A stretch of DNA of 64,000 nucleotides from an uncultured SAR86 cluster bacterium (lineage in GTDB: Bacteria > Pseudomonadota > Gammaproteobacteria > Magnimaribacterales > D2472). The notes beneath the pieces were generated by a model. That model searched no databases. It saw only the letters and a list, made by a program, of their open reading frames with translations, and was not told where the DNA came from. Position 1 is the first letter of the stretch; each line of letters begins with the position of its first letter. This document shows, piece by piece, positions 30,466-40,597 of the stretch. The DNA is taken from the NCBI GenBank assembly GCA_902601475.1, contig CACKNK010000003.1:1-64000 (forward strand), in the 5' to 3' direction. Made by a program: the position numbers and the translations under genes.

Positions 30466-30702
30466 CTAATTATTATTTTCTAACCAGGCCTCAAGGTCAG
30501 TAAACCCACCGATAAGTTGGTTATTGATAAAAATTTGAGGCATTGTTCTTGCAGCAGGGTTACGTTCCATCAATTCAGTAAACGTAGCTTGATCTTCAGC
30601 ATTATGTTCTACATACTCAATGTTCTTTGAATTAAAGAGATGTTTAGCCTTATCACAAAAGATACAATTTGATTTGGAATATATTTCTACTTTTTCAAAC
30701 AT
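30466..30702 (-). CDS. grxC: Glutaredoxin (GrxC-like)
   Basis: IYSKSNCIFCDKAKHLF...RTMPQIFINNQLIGGFTDL. Confidence 0.9.
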   Translation of the reverse strand: MFEKVEIYSKSNCIFCDKAKHLFNSKNIEYVEHNAEDQATFTELMERNPAARTMPQIFINNQLIGGFTDLEAWLENNN

Positions 30703-30729
30703 TTAAGAATTATAAAGGATATAAGAGCT

Positions 30730-31500
30730 ATGGAACTATTTGAACTCAAAAATAAAAGTGTTTTAATCACTGGTTCTTCCAGAGGAATTGGTAAATCAAT
30801 TGCATGGCAATGTGCCAAGGCAGGAGCCAAGGTAATAATTTCTAGCAGAAAGTATGATGTTTGTGAGGCAACTGCTAAAGAAATTAATGATGATATTGGC
30901 GGAGATGTAGCCTTTCCTATTGCATGCAATATCAGTGATAAAGATCAATTAGCAAATCTGGTAATTCAATCTAAGGAATTGATTGGCCAAATAGATGTTT
31001 TGGTTTGTAATGCCGCATCAAATCCACATATGGGAAGTTCATTAGAAATCTCAGAAGAAGCATTTGATAAGATTATTAATAACAACATTAAATCAAATCA
31101 CTTACTGTGTAATCTTGTATTACCTGAAATGATAGAACGAAAAGATGGAGTCATTATTATCATTTCGAGCATCGGTGGGTTTAGAGGAAATTCAATTATT
31201 GGAACCTATGCAATGACCAAAGCAGCAGATATGGCCCTTGCAAGGAACCTGGCAGTAGAATTTGGACAACATAATATTAGGGCTAATACTATTGCACCAG
31301 GTTTAATAAAAACAGATATGGCAAAAGCCTTATGGGAAAATCCTGATATATTAAAATCAGTGACCGCAACCAATCCAATGCGACGAATTGGTGAGCCTGA
31401 TGAAATTGGAGGTATAGCTGTAATGTTAGCCTCCAAAGCAGGAAGCTATATTAACGGTCAAACAATTGTAGCTGACGGTGGATCAACAATATCAGGATAA
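30730..31500 (+). CDS. Short-chain dehydrogenase/reductase
   Basis: ITGSSRGIGKSIAW, VCNAASNPH, YAMTKAADMALARN. Confidence 0.9.
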   Translation: MELFELKNKSVLITGSSRGIGKSIAWQCAKAGAKVIISSRKYDVCEATAKEINDDIGGDVAFPIACNISDKDQLANLVIQSKELIGQIDVLVCNAASNPHMGSSLEISEEAFDKIINNNIKSNHLLCNLVLPEMIERKDGVIIIISSIGGFRGNSIIGTYAMTKAADMALARNLAVEFGQHNIRANTIAPGLIKTDMAKALWENPDILKSVTATNPMRRIGEPDEIGGIAVMLASKAGSYINGQTIVADGGSTISG

Positions 31501-31504
31501 GTAT

Positions 31505-32452
31505 TTAATTATAAATAGAGTGGACTTTAGATAAAAAATAATTCATCCCAACTTGCTCATTAAGACCTTTTACTTTTGATAAATCAAAAATCTGCTGCGT
31601 CAACTCGTCAATTAAGTTAGATAAATTGAAAATTTCTTCCTCAGACAATTCTTTTGTATTCTCAGTTTTTGGATAGAAATTTAGATTTTTACCTAGCTGA
31701 ATCTTTAAGCAGTCATTTAAAAAAACTAATTTTTCATTAAACGTTAAAGATAAGTCCTTGAAATGCTTAATAAATTTTTCATAACCACTACTTTTTATTA
31801 AAAGATTCTGAAAACCAGAATACATTTCGCGGTACATTGCCGTTTCATCAGACTTAATCGCCTCCAATATATCTAAAGGCGAAAAATAGCTTGGAAAATT
31901 AAAGACTGTTTCATCATGATATCCCAGGCTTTTTATCCATGAATCAATATCTATGCGCGAGGGTTCTTTAATTAAAAGTCTGTGAGAGCGACTATAAATT
32001 GTTGGAAGCAAAGATCTGACTTGGTCTGAAACTAGAATTAATGAACTTTTCTCATTTAGATCCTCAGCAATTTTAAGTAATGCGTTTTGTGCCTGAATGG
32101 TCATCAAATTGCAGGTTTTTATAATTGCAACTTTATGTTGGGATGTTGCTGAAAGATTCATAAATTCAATTAATTCTCTAACTTGATCAACTTTAATTGA
32201 TTCGTTTTCAGGATTATTAAGAATAAAAAAATCTGGATGGGTAGCAGCAACGAACGTCTTGCAAGCATTGCAATCACCGCACGCATTATTTGAAGAGCAT
32301 AGTTTCTGCTTGGCAATTTCATGAGCAATTTCTTTTTTACCCAGACCTTTTGGACCCTCAAGAATAAGAACTTTTGAACTCAATAGTTGGTCTAATTTTT
32401 GATTGAGTTCTTCAAGCCATGGATAATTAATCATGATTAATCTCTTCAACAA
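31505..32452 (-). CDS. holB: DNA polymerase III delta' subunit
   Basis: GPKGLGKKE P-loop variant, C...CGDCNAC zinc module, QNALLKIAED; downstream of tmk. Confidence 0.9.
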   Translation of the reverse strand: MLKRLIMINYPWLEELNQKLDQLLSSKVLILEGPKGLGKKEIAHEIAKQKLCSSNNACGDCNACKTFVAATHPDFFILNNPENESIKVDQVRELIEFMNLSATSQHKVAIIKTCNLMTIQAQNALLKIAEDLNEKSSLILVSDQVRSLLPTIYSRSHRLLIKEPSRIDIDSWIKSLGYHDETVFNFPSYFSPLDILEAIKSDETAMYREMYSGFQNLLIKSSGYEKFIKHFKDLSLTFNEKLVFLNDCLKIQLGKNLNFYPKTENTKELSEEEIFNLSNLIDELTQQIFDLSKVKGLNEQVGMNYFLSKVHSIYN

Positions 32453-33026
32453 GTGAAATAATTTTTTGATGAATTACTTCAGGATCATCATCGGCATCAA
32501 CTACCTTAATATAGTCATGGTCTTTTGCGATTTCTAAGTACCCTGTCCTGACCTTCTCAAAAAAGTCATCACCTGCACTTTCAATCCTATCCTTTTTATC
32601 AGCAGCTTTTCTTTTAAATCCAGTTTCAACATCAATATCAAGAATTATTGTTAATGATGGGGTTGGGCATTCTGTTATCTCGATTAGCTGATAAATGCTA
32701 TCGAGATAAATTCCTCTTCCATAACCTTGATATGCAACTGAGGCATGAAAATATCTATCTAGGATTACAAATTCAGCTGAAGAATTATTAATTTTTTGAT
32801 TAATAAGTTCACTGCGAGCTGCAAACATCAGTAATAATTCTGTAGATGAGCTTAACTGCAAAGATTTATCTAAAAGGAGTTCTCTGATTTTTTCACCAGC
32901 ATCAGACGAACCAGGCTCTCTGAATTGCTCATATGAAATTCCAGTTGATTGAAAGTAGTTTGTTAAGAGTTTAATTTGAGTTGATTTTCCAACCCCTTCA
33001 ATTCCCTCGAAACTTATTATCTTCAT
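32427..33026 (-). CDS. tmk: Thymidylate kinase
   Basis: FEGIEGVGKSTQIKLL, REPGSSDAGEKIRELLL, DRYFHASVAYQGYGRG. Confidence 0.95.
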   Translation of the reverse strand: MKIISFEGIEGVGKSTQIKLLTNYFQSTGISYEQFREPGSSDAGEKIRELLLDKSLQLSSSTELLLMFAARSELINQKINNSSAEFVILDRYFHASVAYQGYGRGIYLDSIYQLIEITECPTPSLTIILDIDVETGFKRKAADKKDRIESAGDDFFEKVRTGYLEIAKDHDYIKVVDADDDPEVIHQKIISLVEEINHD

Positions 33027-33028
33027 AA

Positions 33029-34018
33029 TTAATTTAACTGATACTTTTCTACAGCCTCTAGATGCTCTTCATACGTGACTGAAAATTTATGTGTGCCATT
33101 TCCTTTTGAGACAAAATAAATATAACTGCTTTCGATGGGATTTGCAGCAGCTTTAAGCGAACTAATGCTAGGAATAGCTATAGGTGTTGGAGGTAAACCG
33201 GAAATTTGATACGTGTTGTAAGGGTTAGATTTATCTCTTAGATTTCTTCTAGTAATGTCGCCATTAAAATTTGGCAACAATCCATAAATAATTGTTGGAT
33301 CTGTTTGGAGTTTCATCTTTAATTTAAGTCGATTATGAAAGACACTAGAAATTAGAGCTTTTTCTTCCTCATTACCTGCCTCTTTTTCAATAATTGAAGC
33401 AAGGATTAAGAGTTCTGATTTAGAATTTAAATTATCCTCATTCTTGTTAATCCAAACTTCATCAAGAGCCTGAGCCATTCTAAGCTCCGCATTGATTAAA
33501 ATTTCGGCTAATGAGTCTTCACTACTGTAAAAATACGTATCGGGATATAAGATTCCTTCGTTGAATCCTAAATCTTTTTTTAGGCACTCTAGATTAATGC
33601 AATTATTAGCTAAATCTAATGAATTAAATAAGTTTTTAATATCAAAAACTGTCATCCCTTCAATCAAAGTAAATGACTTTACGATCACATTCCCAGAATT
33701 CATGTCTTGGATTAACTTGGAGAAAGCTTTATTTTGTAAGTCGTAATTACCAAACTTTATTTCTTCAAAGTTATACAGGTAAGCATAAATTTTTAAGAAA
33801 AATTTCTGAAATTCAGAATCTGCTAGATCTTCAATGACAAGATTTAAATTTTGTCCTTTTTGAACTGAATAAGTTGCAAAAGATGAGGAGATCCTTTTAT
33901 CTGATATAGCGTGCGTTACCCCAATGAGTGAGAAAGCCAAAAATACAAAGACAGCTAGTGCAAGAATTATGTTAGATCTTTTTAAATACAAGAGTTGAAT
34001 TAGTTCCTCCAAAGCCAA
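33029..34018 (-). CDS. mltG: Endolytic murein transglycosylase MltG (start uncertain)
   Basis: LEGMTVFDIKNLFNSL, GILYPDTYFY, LASIIEKEAGNEEEKALISSVFHNRLKLKMKLQTDPTIIYGL. The ORF-track start is a TTG inside fabF. Confidence 0.9.
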   Translation of the reverse strand: MALEELIQLLYLKRSNIILALAVFVFLAFSLIGVTHAISDKRISSSFATYSVQKGQNLNLVIEDLADSEFQKFFLKIYAYLYNFEEIKFGNYDLQNKAFSKLIQDMNSGNVIVKSFTLIEGMTVFDIKNLFNSLDLANNCINLECLKKDLGFNEGILYPDTYFYSSEDSLAEILINAELRMAQALDEVWINKNEDNLNSKSELLILASIIEKEAGNEEEKALISSVFHNRLKLKMKLQTDPTIIYGLLPNFNGDITRRNLRDKSNPYNTYQISGLPPTPIAIPSISSLKAAANPIESSYIYFVSKGNGTHKFSVTYEEHLEAVEKYQLN

Positions 34019-35198
34019 AGGAATTATTCATCACCACATTAACTTCTTTATCTCTGGCTTGATTAGCATTGTAATCTAGATCACATTCAGGATCTTGATT
34101 GTGGAGATTAATTGTTGGAGGAATGATTTGATCTTGAAGCGCTAGTATTGAAAAAATAGACTCTAATGCACCTGCAGCTCCAAGGGTATGCCCAGTCATT
34201 GATTTGGTTGAAGAAATAACTGGCGGGTTTAAAAAAACTTTTTTAATTGCTTTGGTTTCTGCAATATCACCAAGCGGTGTTGAAGTTCCATGTGCATTTA
34301 TATAATCAACCTCATCTGGATTTAGCTTTGAATCACTCAAGGCATTGGACATGGCCAAAGCTGCTCCATCACCAGATTCTGGTGGCGCGGTCATATGATA
34401 AGCATCTGAACTCATTCCAAAACCTACTAGCTCTGCATATATATTGGCATTTCTTGACTTTGCATGCTCCAACTCCTCAAGGACTAATGCACCAGCACCA
34501 TCCGACAATACAAAGCCATCTCGGTCCTGGTCCCAAGGTCTTGAAGCCTCTTCAGGGTTATCATTAGTTGAAAGAGCTCTTGATGAAACAAAACCCGCAA
34601 TTCCTAATGGGGTTGATGCCATTTCTGCACCTCCAGCAATCATAATATCTGCCTCACCGTAAGCTACAGATCTTGCAGCAATTCCAATGCAATGACTGCC
34701 AGTAGAACAAGCTGTAACCACTGAATGATTGGGCCCCTTAAATTGATGCTCAATCGAAACAAGTCCAGATATCATATTGACAATTGATCCTGGAACAAAG
34801 AAAGGTGATACCTTTCGAATGCCAGAATTATTCAAAATATGATGATTTTTTTCTATGGAATGCAGGCCGCCAATCCCTGAGCCAAATGAAACACCAACTC
34901 TCTCAGGAATATAGTCATTATCACTTAAACCTGAGTCTTTTATTGCTTGGTTAGCAGCTATAACTCCATACTGAATAAATGGATCTATACGCCTGGACTC
35001 CTTAGCCGGTAAATATTCATTTACATCAAAATTCTTGAGCTTTCCACCAATAGAAACAGGACAATCGGGTATTTCAAAATCGATCTTTTGAATACCGCTG
35101 GTACCCTTCAAGCAGGCATCCCAGGAAATTTGTGCAGAATTACCTAATGGAGAAAGTGCTCCAAGACCCGTTATGACAACACGTCTCTCCAAATGCAT
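33972..35198 (-). CDS. fabF: Beta-ketoacyl-ACP synthase II
   Basis: VVTACSTGSHCIGIAAR, NAHGTSTPLGD, KSMTGHTLGAAGA. Confidence 0.95.
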   Translation of the reverse strand: MHLERRVVITGLGALSPLGNSAQISWDACLKGTSGIQKIDFEIPDCPVSIGGKLKNFDVNEYLPAKESRRIDPFIQYGVIAANQAIKDSGLSDNDYIPERVGVSFGSGIGGLHSIEKNHHILNNSGIRKVSPFFVPGSIVNMISGLVSIEHQFKGPNHSVVTACSTGSHCIGIAARSVAYGEADIMIAGGAEMASTPLGIAGFVSSRALSTNDNPEEASRPWDQDRDGFVLSDGAGALVLEELEHAKSRNANIYAELVGFGMSSDAYHMTAPPESGDGAALAMSNALSDSKLNPDEVDYINAHGTSTPLGDIAETKAIKKVFLNPPVISSTKSMTGHTLGAAGALESIFSILALQDQIIPPTINLHNQDPECDLDYNANQARDKEVNVVMNNSFGFGGTNSTLVFKKI

Positions 35199-35207
35199 GG
35201 AGGTAGT

Positions 35208-35438
35208 TTAGCTATTAGAATTTATATAGTTAACTGCTTCTTGGACAGTTGAAATCTTTTCTGCTTCTTCATCAGCAATTTCGAGATCAAACTCTTCCTC
35301 AAGTGCCATAACCAACTCGACAGTGTCAAGAGAATCAGCACCTAGATCATCAACAAAAGATGAATCAGTATTTACTTCGTCCTCTCCAACACCAAGCTGT
35401 TCACAAACTATCTTTTTTACTCTTTCTTCTACGCTCAC
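35208..35438 (-). CDS. acpP: Acyl carrier protein
   Basis: [25 protein letters not shown]. Confidence 0.97.
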   Translation of the reverse strand: MSVEERVKKIVCEQLGVGEDEVNTDSSFVDDLGADSLDTVELVMALEEEFDLEIADEEAEKISTVQEAVNYINSNS

Positions 35439-35503
35439 TGAAAAACCTCCAGATAAATGAGATGTGTATTCTACCCCAATAATCTCAAAATTAGTAAATA
35501 TGT

Positions 35504-36217
35504 TTACATATACATTCCACCATCAACGCTAATACTTTGTCCTGTAATGTACTTAGCATTGTCAGATGATAAAAATAGGGTTAATTTTGCAATATCAGTG
35601 TCAGAACCAAAGTTACCCAGGGGAATTAGGCTTAATGCTTGATCTCGCTGATCACTAGTAAGCTCATTAGTCATATCGCTTTCAATAAAACCTGGACATA
35701 TGCAATTGACGTTAATACCTCTTGGAGCAAGCTCTTTGGCTAAGGATTTTGTGAATCCTAACAGCGCAGACTTTGATGATGAATAATTAACTTGGCCAGC
35801 ATTTCCCATCAACCCAGAAACGCTTGAAATATTAATTATTGAACCGCTTTTTTGCTTTAACATCATCTTACTAACAGGTTTAGTTATATTAAAGATACCT
35901 GTTAAATTTGTATTAATAACATCGTCCCATTCAGAGTCTTTCATACGTATAAATAACTGATCTGCGGTTATTCCTGCATTATTTACTAAACAATCCAATG
36001 TATTATTTTCACCCGGAATATCCTTCATGAGAGACGCAATAGAATCTCTGTCATTCACGTCAACGATAAGATGCTTACAATTATTTGATTCTAAGGCTTT
36101 AGATAGGTCAAATTTTGATCTCGAGGTACCAAATACAAAATAATCATTTTGAATAAATTCTTTTGCGATTCCTAGTCCAATACCCCTTGAAACACCTGTG
36201 ATTAATACTGATTTCAT
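35504..36217 (-). CDS. fabG: 3-oxoacyl-ACP reductase
   Basis: [49 protein letters not shown]; between acpP and fabD. Confidence 0.94.
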   Translation of the reverse strand: MKSVLITGVSRGIGLGIAKEFIQNDYFVFGTSRSKFDLSKALESNNCKHLIVDVNDRDSIASLMKDIPGENNTLDCLVNNAGITADQLFIRMKDSEWDDVINTNLTGIFNITKPVSKMMLKQKSGSIINISSVSGLMGNAGQVNYSSSKSALLGFTKSLAKELAPRGINVNCICPGFIESDMTNELTSDQRDQALSLIPLGNFGSDTDIAKLTLFLSSDNAKYITGQSISVDGGMYM

Positions 36218-37146
36218 GATTCTAAAAATAACTCTGAATAATTACTGACACTAGTATAACTAAATTCTTTTACTCCATTAGCTTTGCATAGACCTGCTAG
36301 TACTTTTGAGGGGCCAACCTCAATTAAATAATGGTCATTTGTGACATGCTGCATAATTGATAACCACTTTACAGGCATGTAAAGCTGCTTAACTAGATTA
36401 TCCTTAATTAAATTATGATCTGTATTGGCGATAGCATCAGCATTTTGATAGATTTTGAACTGTGGACTGCATATATCAACCTCTTCAAGGATTGAACAAA
36501 ATAAATTTGCTGGTTCTCGCATCAATTCAGAGTGCGATGCAACACTGACGTTAAGCCTTATAGCTCTTTTTGCTCCATGATCTTTGCAAGTCTCTTCTGC
36601 TAATTCAATTTCAGCGGTATTGCCAGATATAACAGTCTGTAGTGGCGAATTAAGATTTGCTGCATTCACCACCCCAGCACTCTCACTGGTAATATTCTTA
36701 CAAATATTAATTACATCTTGGGTATCCATTCCCAATATTGCTGACATTGAGCCATTTTCAGCCTTTTCCATTAGCTCTCCTCGGATTCGAACAAGCTTTA
36801 GAGCATCGCATATATCTATGGCAGAGGCGCAGACTAGAGCAGTATATTCGCCAAGGGAATGTCCAGACATGCTATCTATTTCAATATTTGGGTGCACTTC
36901 CAATAATTTTTGATAATGAAGATAGGAAACAAATAATAATATAGGTTGAGTGATCGAGGTTTGATTTATACGACCATCATCTGATTCGATCAGGCTTAAT
37001 GCATCTTCGGAAATCAAGTCTGACAAGCAGTCTAATGCTATCTTATTTGTTGAACTCTCAGCATATGATAGAAGGTCATTCTTACTCAACATAAAGGAAT
37101 GCTGAGAACCCTGTCCAGGGAACACAAGGAAAAGTTTTTTGTGCAT
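36214..37146 (-). CDS. fabD: Malonyl-CoA:ACP transacylase
   Basis: VFPGQGSQ, SGHSLGEYTALVCA. Confidence 0.95.
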   Translation of the reverse strand: MHKKLFLVFPGQGSQHSFMLSKNDLLSYAESSTNKIALDCLSDLISEDALSLIESDDGRINQTSITQPILLFVSYLHYQKLLEVHPNIEIDSMSGHSLGEYTALVCASAIDICDALKLVRIRGELMEKAENGSMSAILGMDTQDVINICKNITSESAGVVNAANLNSPLQTVISGNTAEIELAEETCKDHGAKRAIRLNVSVASHSELMREPANLFCSILEEVDICSPQFKIYQNADAIANTDHNLIKDNLVKQLYMPVKWLSIMQHVTNDHYLIEVGPSKVLAGLCKANGVKEFSYTSVSNYSELFLES

Positions 37147-37148
37147 GA

Positions 37149-37358
37149 TTATGCTTCGATTTCTTCTGATTCTTCTTTTTCAGGCTTTCTTAGGTCTTTA
37201 ATCAATCTACCTTTATAAAAGCCATCAGCTGTCATTTGGTGGCGTAAATGACGTTCACCAGATACTGGATCAGTAGAAAGTGTTAGAGATGAAAGTGCAT
37301 CGTGAGAGCGACGCATTCCAATTCGAGATCTAGTTTTTTTACTTTTCTGTACAGCCAT
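37149..37358 (-). CDS. rpmF: 50S ribosomal protein L32
   Basis: [24 protein letters not shown]. Confidence 0.96.
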   Translation of the reverse strand: MAVQKSKKTRSRIGMRRSHDALSSLTLSTDPVSGERHLRHQMTADGFYKGRLIKDLRKPEKEESEEIEA

Positions 37359-37410
37359 AATCTAAAAAAAACGTATCCTAACAGAAAATATTGATATTGA
37401 GTATAAAAAA

Positions 37411-38355
37411 TTAACTAAATATCTTTGTAACTCTTTGGAAATCATCACTAAGATCAGCTACAAATAAATGCTGTTGATCATCAATGTTCAAAAAAGCAAT
37501 GGATTGGGAATGTAACGCCAATCTTTTAAATGTTGGATGTAATCTATAAAACTCTTTAAAAAGGTTAATGTTGCCGTATTTAAAATCTCCCAATACAGGA
37601 TGTTTAATTGATTCTGCATGGGCTCTGATTTGATGCAATTTACCAGTAAGTATCTCAATTTTAACCAAAGTATAGTTTTTATAAATCTTTATAGGGTTAA
37701 AGATGGAAAGTGCTTCTTTTCCTGAATCGTCAACCATTGATGTTTTGATATTATTTCTTCTTATTGCTATTAATTTATCTGTTACGGTCATTGATTTTTT
37801 AAGCTTCCCACAAATAATTGCAAGGTATGTCTTTGTAATTTTCTTGGTTCTTAATAAACCATTAAAGTGTTTTAAAAATAGCTTATTTTTCGACAAGACG
37901 ATACATCCGGATGTTTCCTTATCAAGCCTATGACATAAATCTATGTCATTAGAGGAATATATACTCCTGACCCCATCAATTAAACTAAATTTTTGTCCAG
38001 ATCCTCCATGAACACTCATACCTTCGGGTTTATTAATAACTATAAAATCATCGTCATCAAAAATAATTGCATTTTTAATAAGTTTTTCAATTTTTGCTGG
38101 TAAGTTCTTGAAATTATTATCTCTTTTTTCTGATTCAAGATATGGAGGTAATCTAATCTCATCTCCTAAACTTATTTTTGTTTGTGCTTTGCACCTCTTT
38201 GAATTAATCCTAATCTCACCCTTCCTAATCATGCTATAAATCTTAGATTTAGGTAAACTTGGAAATTTGTATATCAAAAAATTATCTAGCCTTCTCTGAT
38301 CATTGTTTGCGTCTACTTTTAGGTTTTTTTTGCTCATTGGTGTATTATCTACCAC
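37411..38355 (-). CDS. rluC: Ribosomal large subunit pseudouridine synthase RluC
   Basis: S4-like N-terminus, LCHRLDKETSGCIVLSKN, GKLHQIRAHAESIKHPVLGDFKYG; divergent from rne as in E. coli. Confidence 0.9.
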   Translation of the reverse strand: MVDNTPMSKKNLKVDANNDQRRLDNFLIYKFPSLPKSKIYSMIRKGEIRINSKRCKAQTKISLGDEIRLPPYLESEKRDNNFKNLPAKIEKLIKNAIIFDDDDFIVINKPEGMSVHGGSGQKFSLIDGVRSIYSSNDIDLCHRLDKETSGCIVLSKNKLFLKHFNGLLRTKKITKTYLAIICGKLKKSMTVTDKLIAIRRNNIKTSMVDDSGKEALSIFNPIKIYKNYTLVKIEILTGKLHQIRAHAESIKHPVLGDFKYGNINLFKEFYRLHPTFKRLALHSQSIAFLNIDDQQHLFVADLSDDFQRVTKIFS

Positions 38356-38368
38356 ATTAGATAAAGCT

Positions 38369-38572
38369 AAGGCTTAATTAACTTAGCAAAAGCCTTCTTT
38401 AAAAGGCATTAAAATTAGGGTTAATTATAGAGTTAACCGAGATAAATTAAGAGAAGAAAGAACAGTTTTAATTCAAGCTACTAAGGTAGCCCAATTAGAG
38501 AGCAACCATCCCGATAAGACTCTCTAATTCAACAGCATGGAATGCTTGTTCTTCTCTGTTACTGGAGAAAAA
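38369..38572 (+). promoter_or_regulatory. Structured rne leader region (multi-hairpin)
   Basis: Inverted repeats: AAGGCTT/AAGCCTT, GGTTAA/TTAACC, and a closed multibranch unit AGAGAAGAA(38450-38458)/TTCTTCTCT(38549-38557) enclosing GCTAC-TAAG-GTAGC, AATTAGAGAG/CTCTCTAATT and AGCAT-GGA-ATGCT. Confidence 0.6.
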
Positions 38573-40597
38573 ATGAAAAGAATATTAATTAATAAGTCAT
38601 TGACTGATGAAATTCGTGTGGCATTAGTGGAAGGGGCCAAGTTGTATGACTTGGATAACGAAACTAGTGATAAAAACCTACTCAAAGGAAGCATTTTTAA
38701 GGCTAGGGTTTCTAGGGTTGAAACTAGCTTAGACGCAGCATTTGTATATTTTGGATCAGAGAGACATGGATTCCTTCCACTTAAAGAACTAACCTCAGAA
38801 TATTTTGAAAAAGACAATGAAGGTAAAAGAAAATGCACTCTTAAAGAAAACGATGAAATTATTGTTCAGGTTCTTAAGGAAGAACGAGGCACCAAAGGAG
38901 CTGCATTATCTACTCAACTATCTTTAGCAGGAAGATTCTTAGTTTTAATACCAAATTCTACAAAAGGTGGAGGTGTATCAAGGAGAATATCAGGCGAAGA
39001 AAGAGACCAAGTTAAGGACATAATTAAAAATCTTCCAATTCCTGAAGGTATGAGCGTTATTGTAAGAACAGCTGGTCTGGGGCGCAATCAAGAGGAGCTT
39101 CAATGGGATCTTGATTATCTTTTATCTCTTTGGAAGCAAATAAGTGGTAATTTAGATGAATCTGAGTGCCCTTCTCTTATCTACAAAGATGACAAGTTAA
39201 TACTTAGAGTCTTTAGAGATTATTTTAAAGAGGACATAGAAGAAATACTTATAGACGATAAAAATGTATTCGAAGAAGCATCAATGTTCGCTCAATCAGT
39301 AATACCTGATCATGCCACCAAGGTGCAGTTCTATAATGAAGAAATACCCTTATTTAATCGCTATCAAGTCGAATCTCAGATTGAGTCTGCTTTTCAAAGA
39401 GAGATAAGCCTCCCATCTGGTGGATCTATAGTTATAGATCCAACCGAAGCTATGGTAACAATTGATGTAAATTCATCTAGAGCCACAAAAGGTAAGGATA
39501 TTGAAGAAACAGCCTTAGCAACAAACATGGAAGCTGCAGTTGAAGTTGCTCGTCAACTAAGACTAAGAGATCTTGGAGGTCTAGTGGTCATCGACTTCAT
39601 AGACATGCAAGATGAAACAAATCAGTCAAAAGTTCTTAATGCAGTAAGAAGAGCTGTTCATGGTGATAGAGCAAGAATCCAAATTAGTGAGATATCTAGG
39701 TTTGGCTTGCTTGAACTTTCAAGACAAAGATTAAGACCATCGTTAAATGAAACATATGACATTGAGCATGTTCTCGTGAGAGGACCAAAATCATTGGGCC
39801 AGTCTATTCTTAGAATTGTTGGTGAAGACGCAGCCAAAGAAAATACTGCTGAAATTCATGTTTTTGTGCCCGCAGATGTAGCCAGTTATCTACTTAATGA
39901 AAAAAGAAGAGAAATTATCACCATAGAAAATATGAATAAGGTTGCAGTAATTGTTGTAGCTGATCCATACAAGTCACGTCCTTACTATAAAGTTGCTAGA
40001 GTTAAATCAAGTGACGTTAAAGGAAAAACTTCTTATCAAATGACACCTCAGAGTCCTGAGCCAGATATGTCATGGCGAGATGCTGATCAAACCTTAACAA
40101 ATAAAAAGCCTTTGGTTGAAGTAACAGCACCTCCAAAAATGCCAAAAAGAAAGAAATCAGCTTTAAAAGGTATCTTTTCATTTTTATTTAATAACGACAG
40201 CAAGAATAAGAAAAAGAAAAAATCTAATAACAAAAGAAAGCCACGCATAAAATCACAACATACTAGGAAAAATAAACAACATGGTAATAAAAATTCTAGA
40301 AGAGATAACAGGCGAACTCCGCAAAAAAATAATCGCAATAGAAGACCTCAAAATAGAAATAATAAAACTTCAAATGATAGAAAATCACTAAATGAAAACA
40401 AAAATAATTCTAACAACCGGCGAGAGAATCAGCAGAAAGATACTGCTAAGAAACCAGCGCCAGTAAAAAAGGAAACAGTTCAAACTGAATCTTCTAAGGT
40501 AAAAAGTAAGATTACTGAAGTTGCCCAACCTATATCTCAGGAAGTTAAAGATGCTCCAAAAAGAGCTAAGAATGATCCTCGATATAAGAGCGAATAA
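38573..40597 (+). CDS. rne: Ribonuclease E (start moved to 38573)
   Basis: MKRILINKSLTDEIRVALVEGAKLYDLDNE with GGAG upstream; S1 and DNase-I-like domain motifs (MVTIDVNSSRATKGKDIEETALATNMEAA); basic low-complexity tail. The track start at 38537 lies inside the leader hairpin. Confidence 0.95.
   Translation: MKRILINKSLTDEIRVALVEGAKLYDLDNETSDKNLLKGSIFKARVSRVETSLDAAFVYFGSERHGFLPLKELTSEYFEKDNEGKRKCTLKENDEIIVQVLKEERGTKGAALSTQLSLAGRFLVLIPNSTKGGGVSRRISGEERDQVKDIIKNLPIPEGMSVIVRTAGLGRNQEELQWDLDYLLSLWKQISGNLDESECPSLIYKDDKLILRVFRDYFKEDIEEILIDDKNVFEEASMFAQSVIPDHATKVQFYNEEIPLFNRYQVESQIESAFQREISLPSGGSIVIDPTEAMVTIDVNSSRATKGKDIEETALATNMEAAVEVARQLRLRDLGGLVVIDFIDMQDETNQSKVLNAVRRAVHGDRARIQISEISRFGLLELSRQRLRPSLNETYDIEHVLVRGPKSLGQSILRIVGEDAAKENTAEIHVFVPADVASYLLNEKRREIITIENMNKVAVIVVADPYKSRPYYKVARVKSSDVKGKTSYQMTPQSPEPDMSWRDADQTLTNKKPLVEVTAPPKMPKRKKSALKGIFSFLFNNDSKNKKKKKSNNKRKPRIKSQHTRKNKQHGNKNSRRDNRRTPQKNNRNRRPQNRNNKTSNDRKSLNENKNNSNNRRENQQKDTAKKPAPVKKETVQTESSKVKSKITEVAQPISQEVKDAPKRAKNDPRYKSE

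Noticed and set aside
30687-30929. 80 aa minus-strand ORF upstream of grxC
   Set aside because: Mostly antisense to the SDR gene; composition typical of antisense translation.
38450-38557. Cloverleaf-like folding resembling a tRNA
   Set aside because: No GTTCRANNC T-loop, no CCA-compatible acceptor, 9-bp closing stem and arm sizes inconsistent with a tRNA; better explained as an rne leader.
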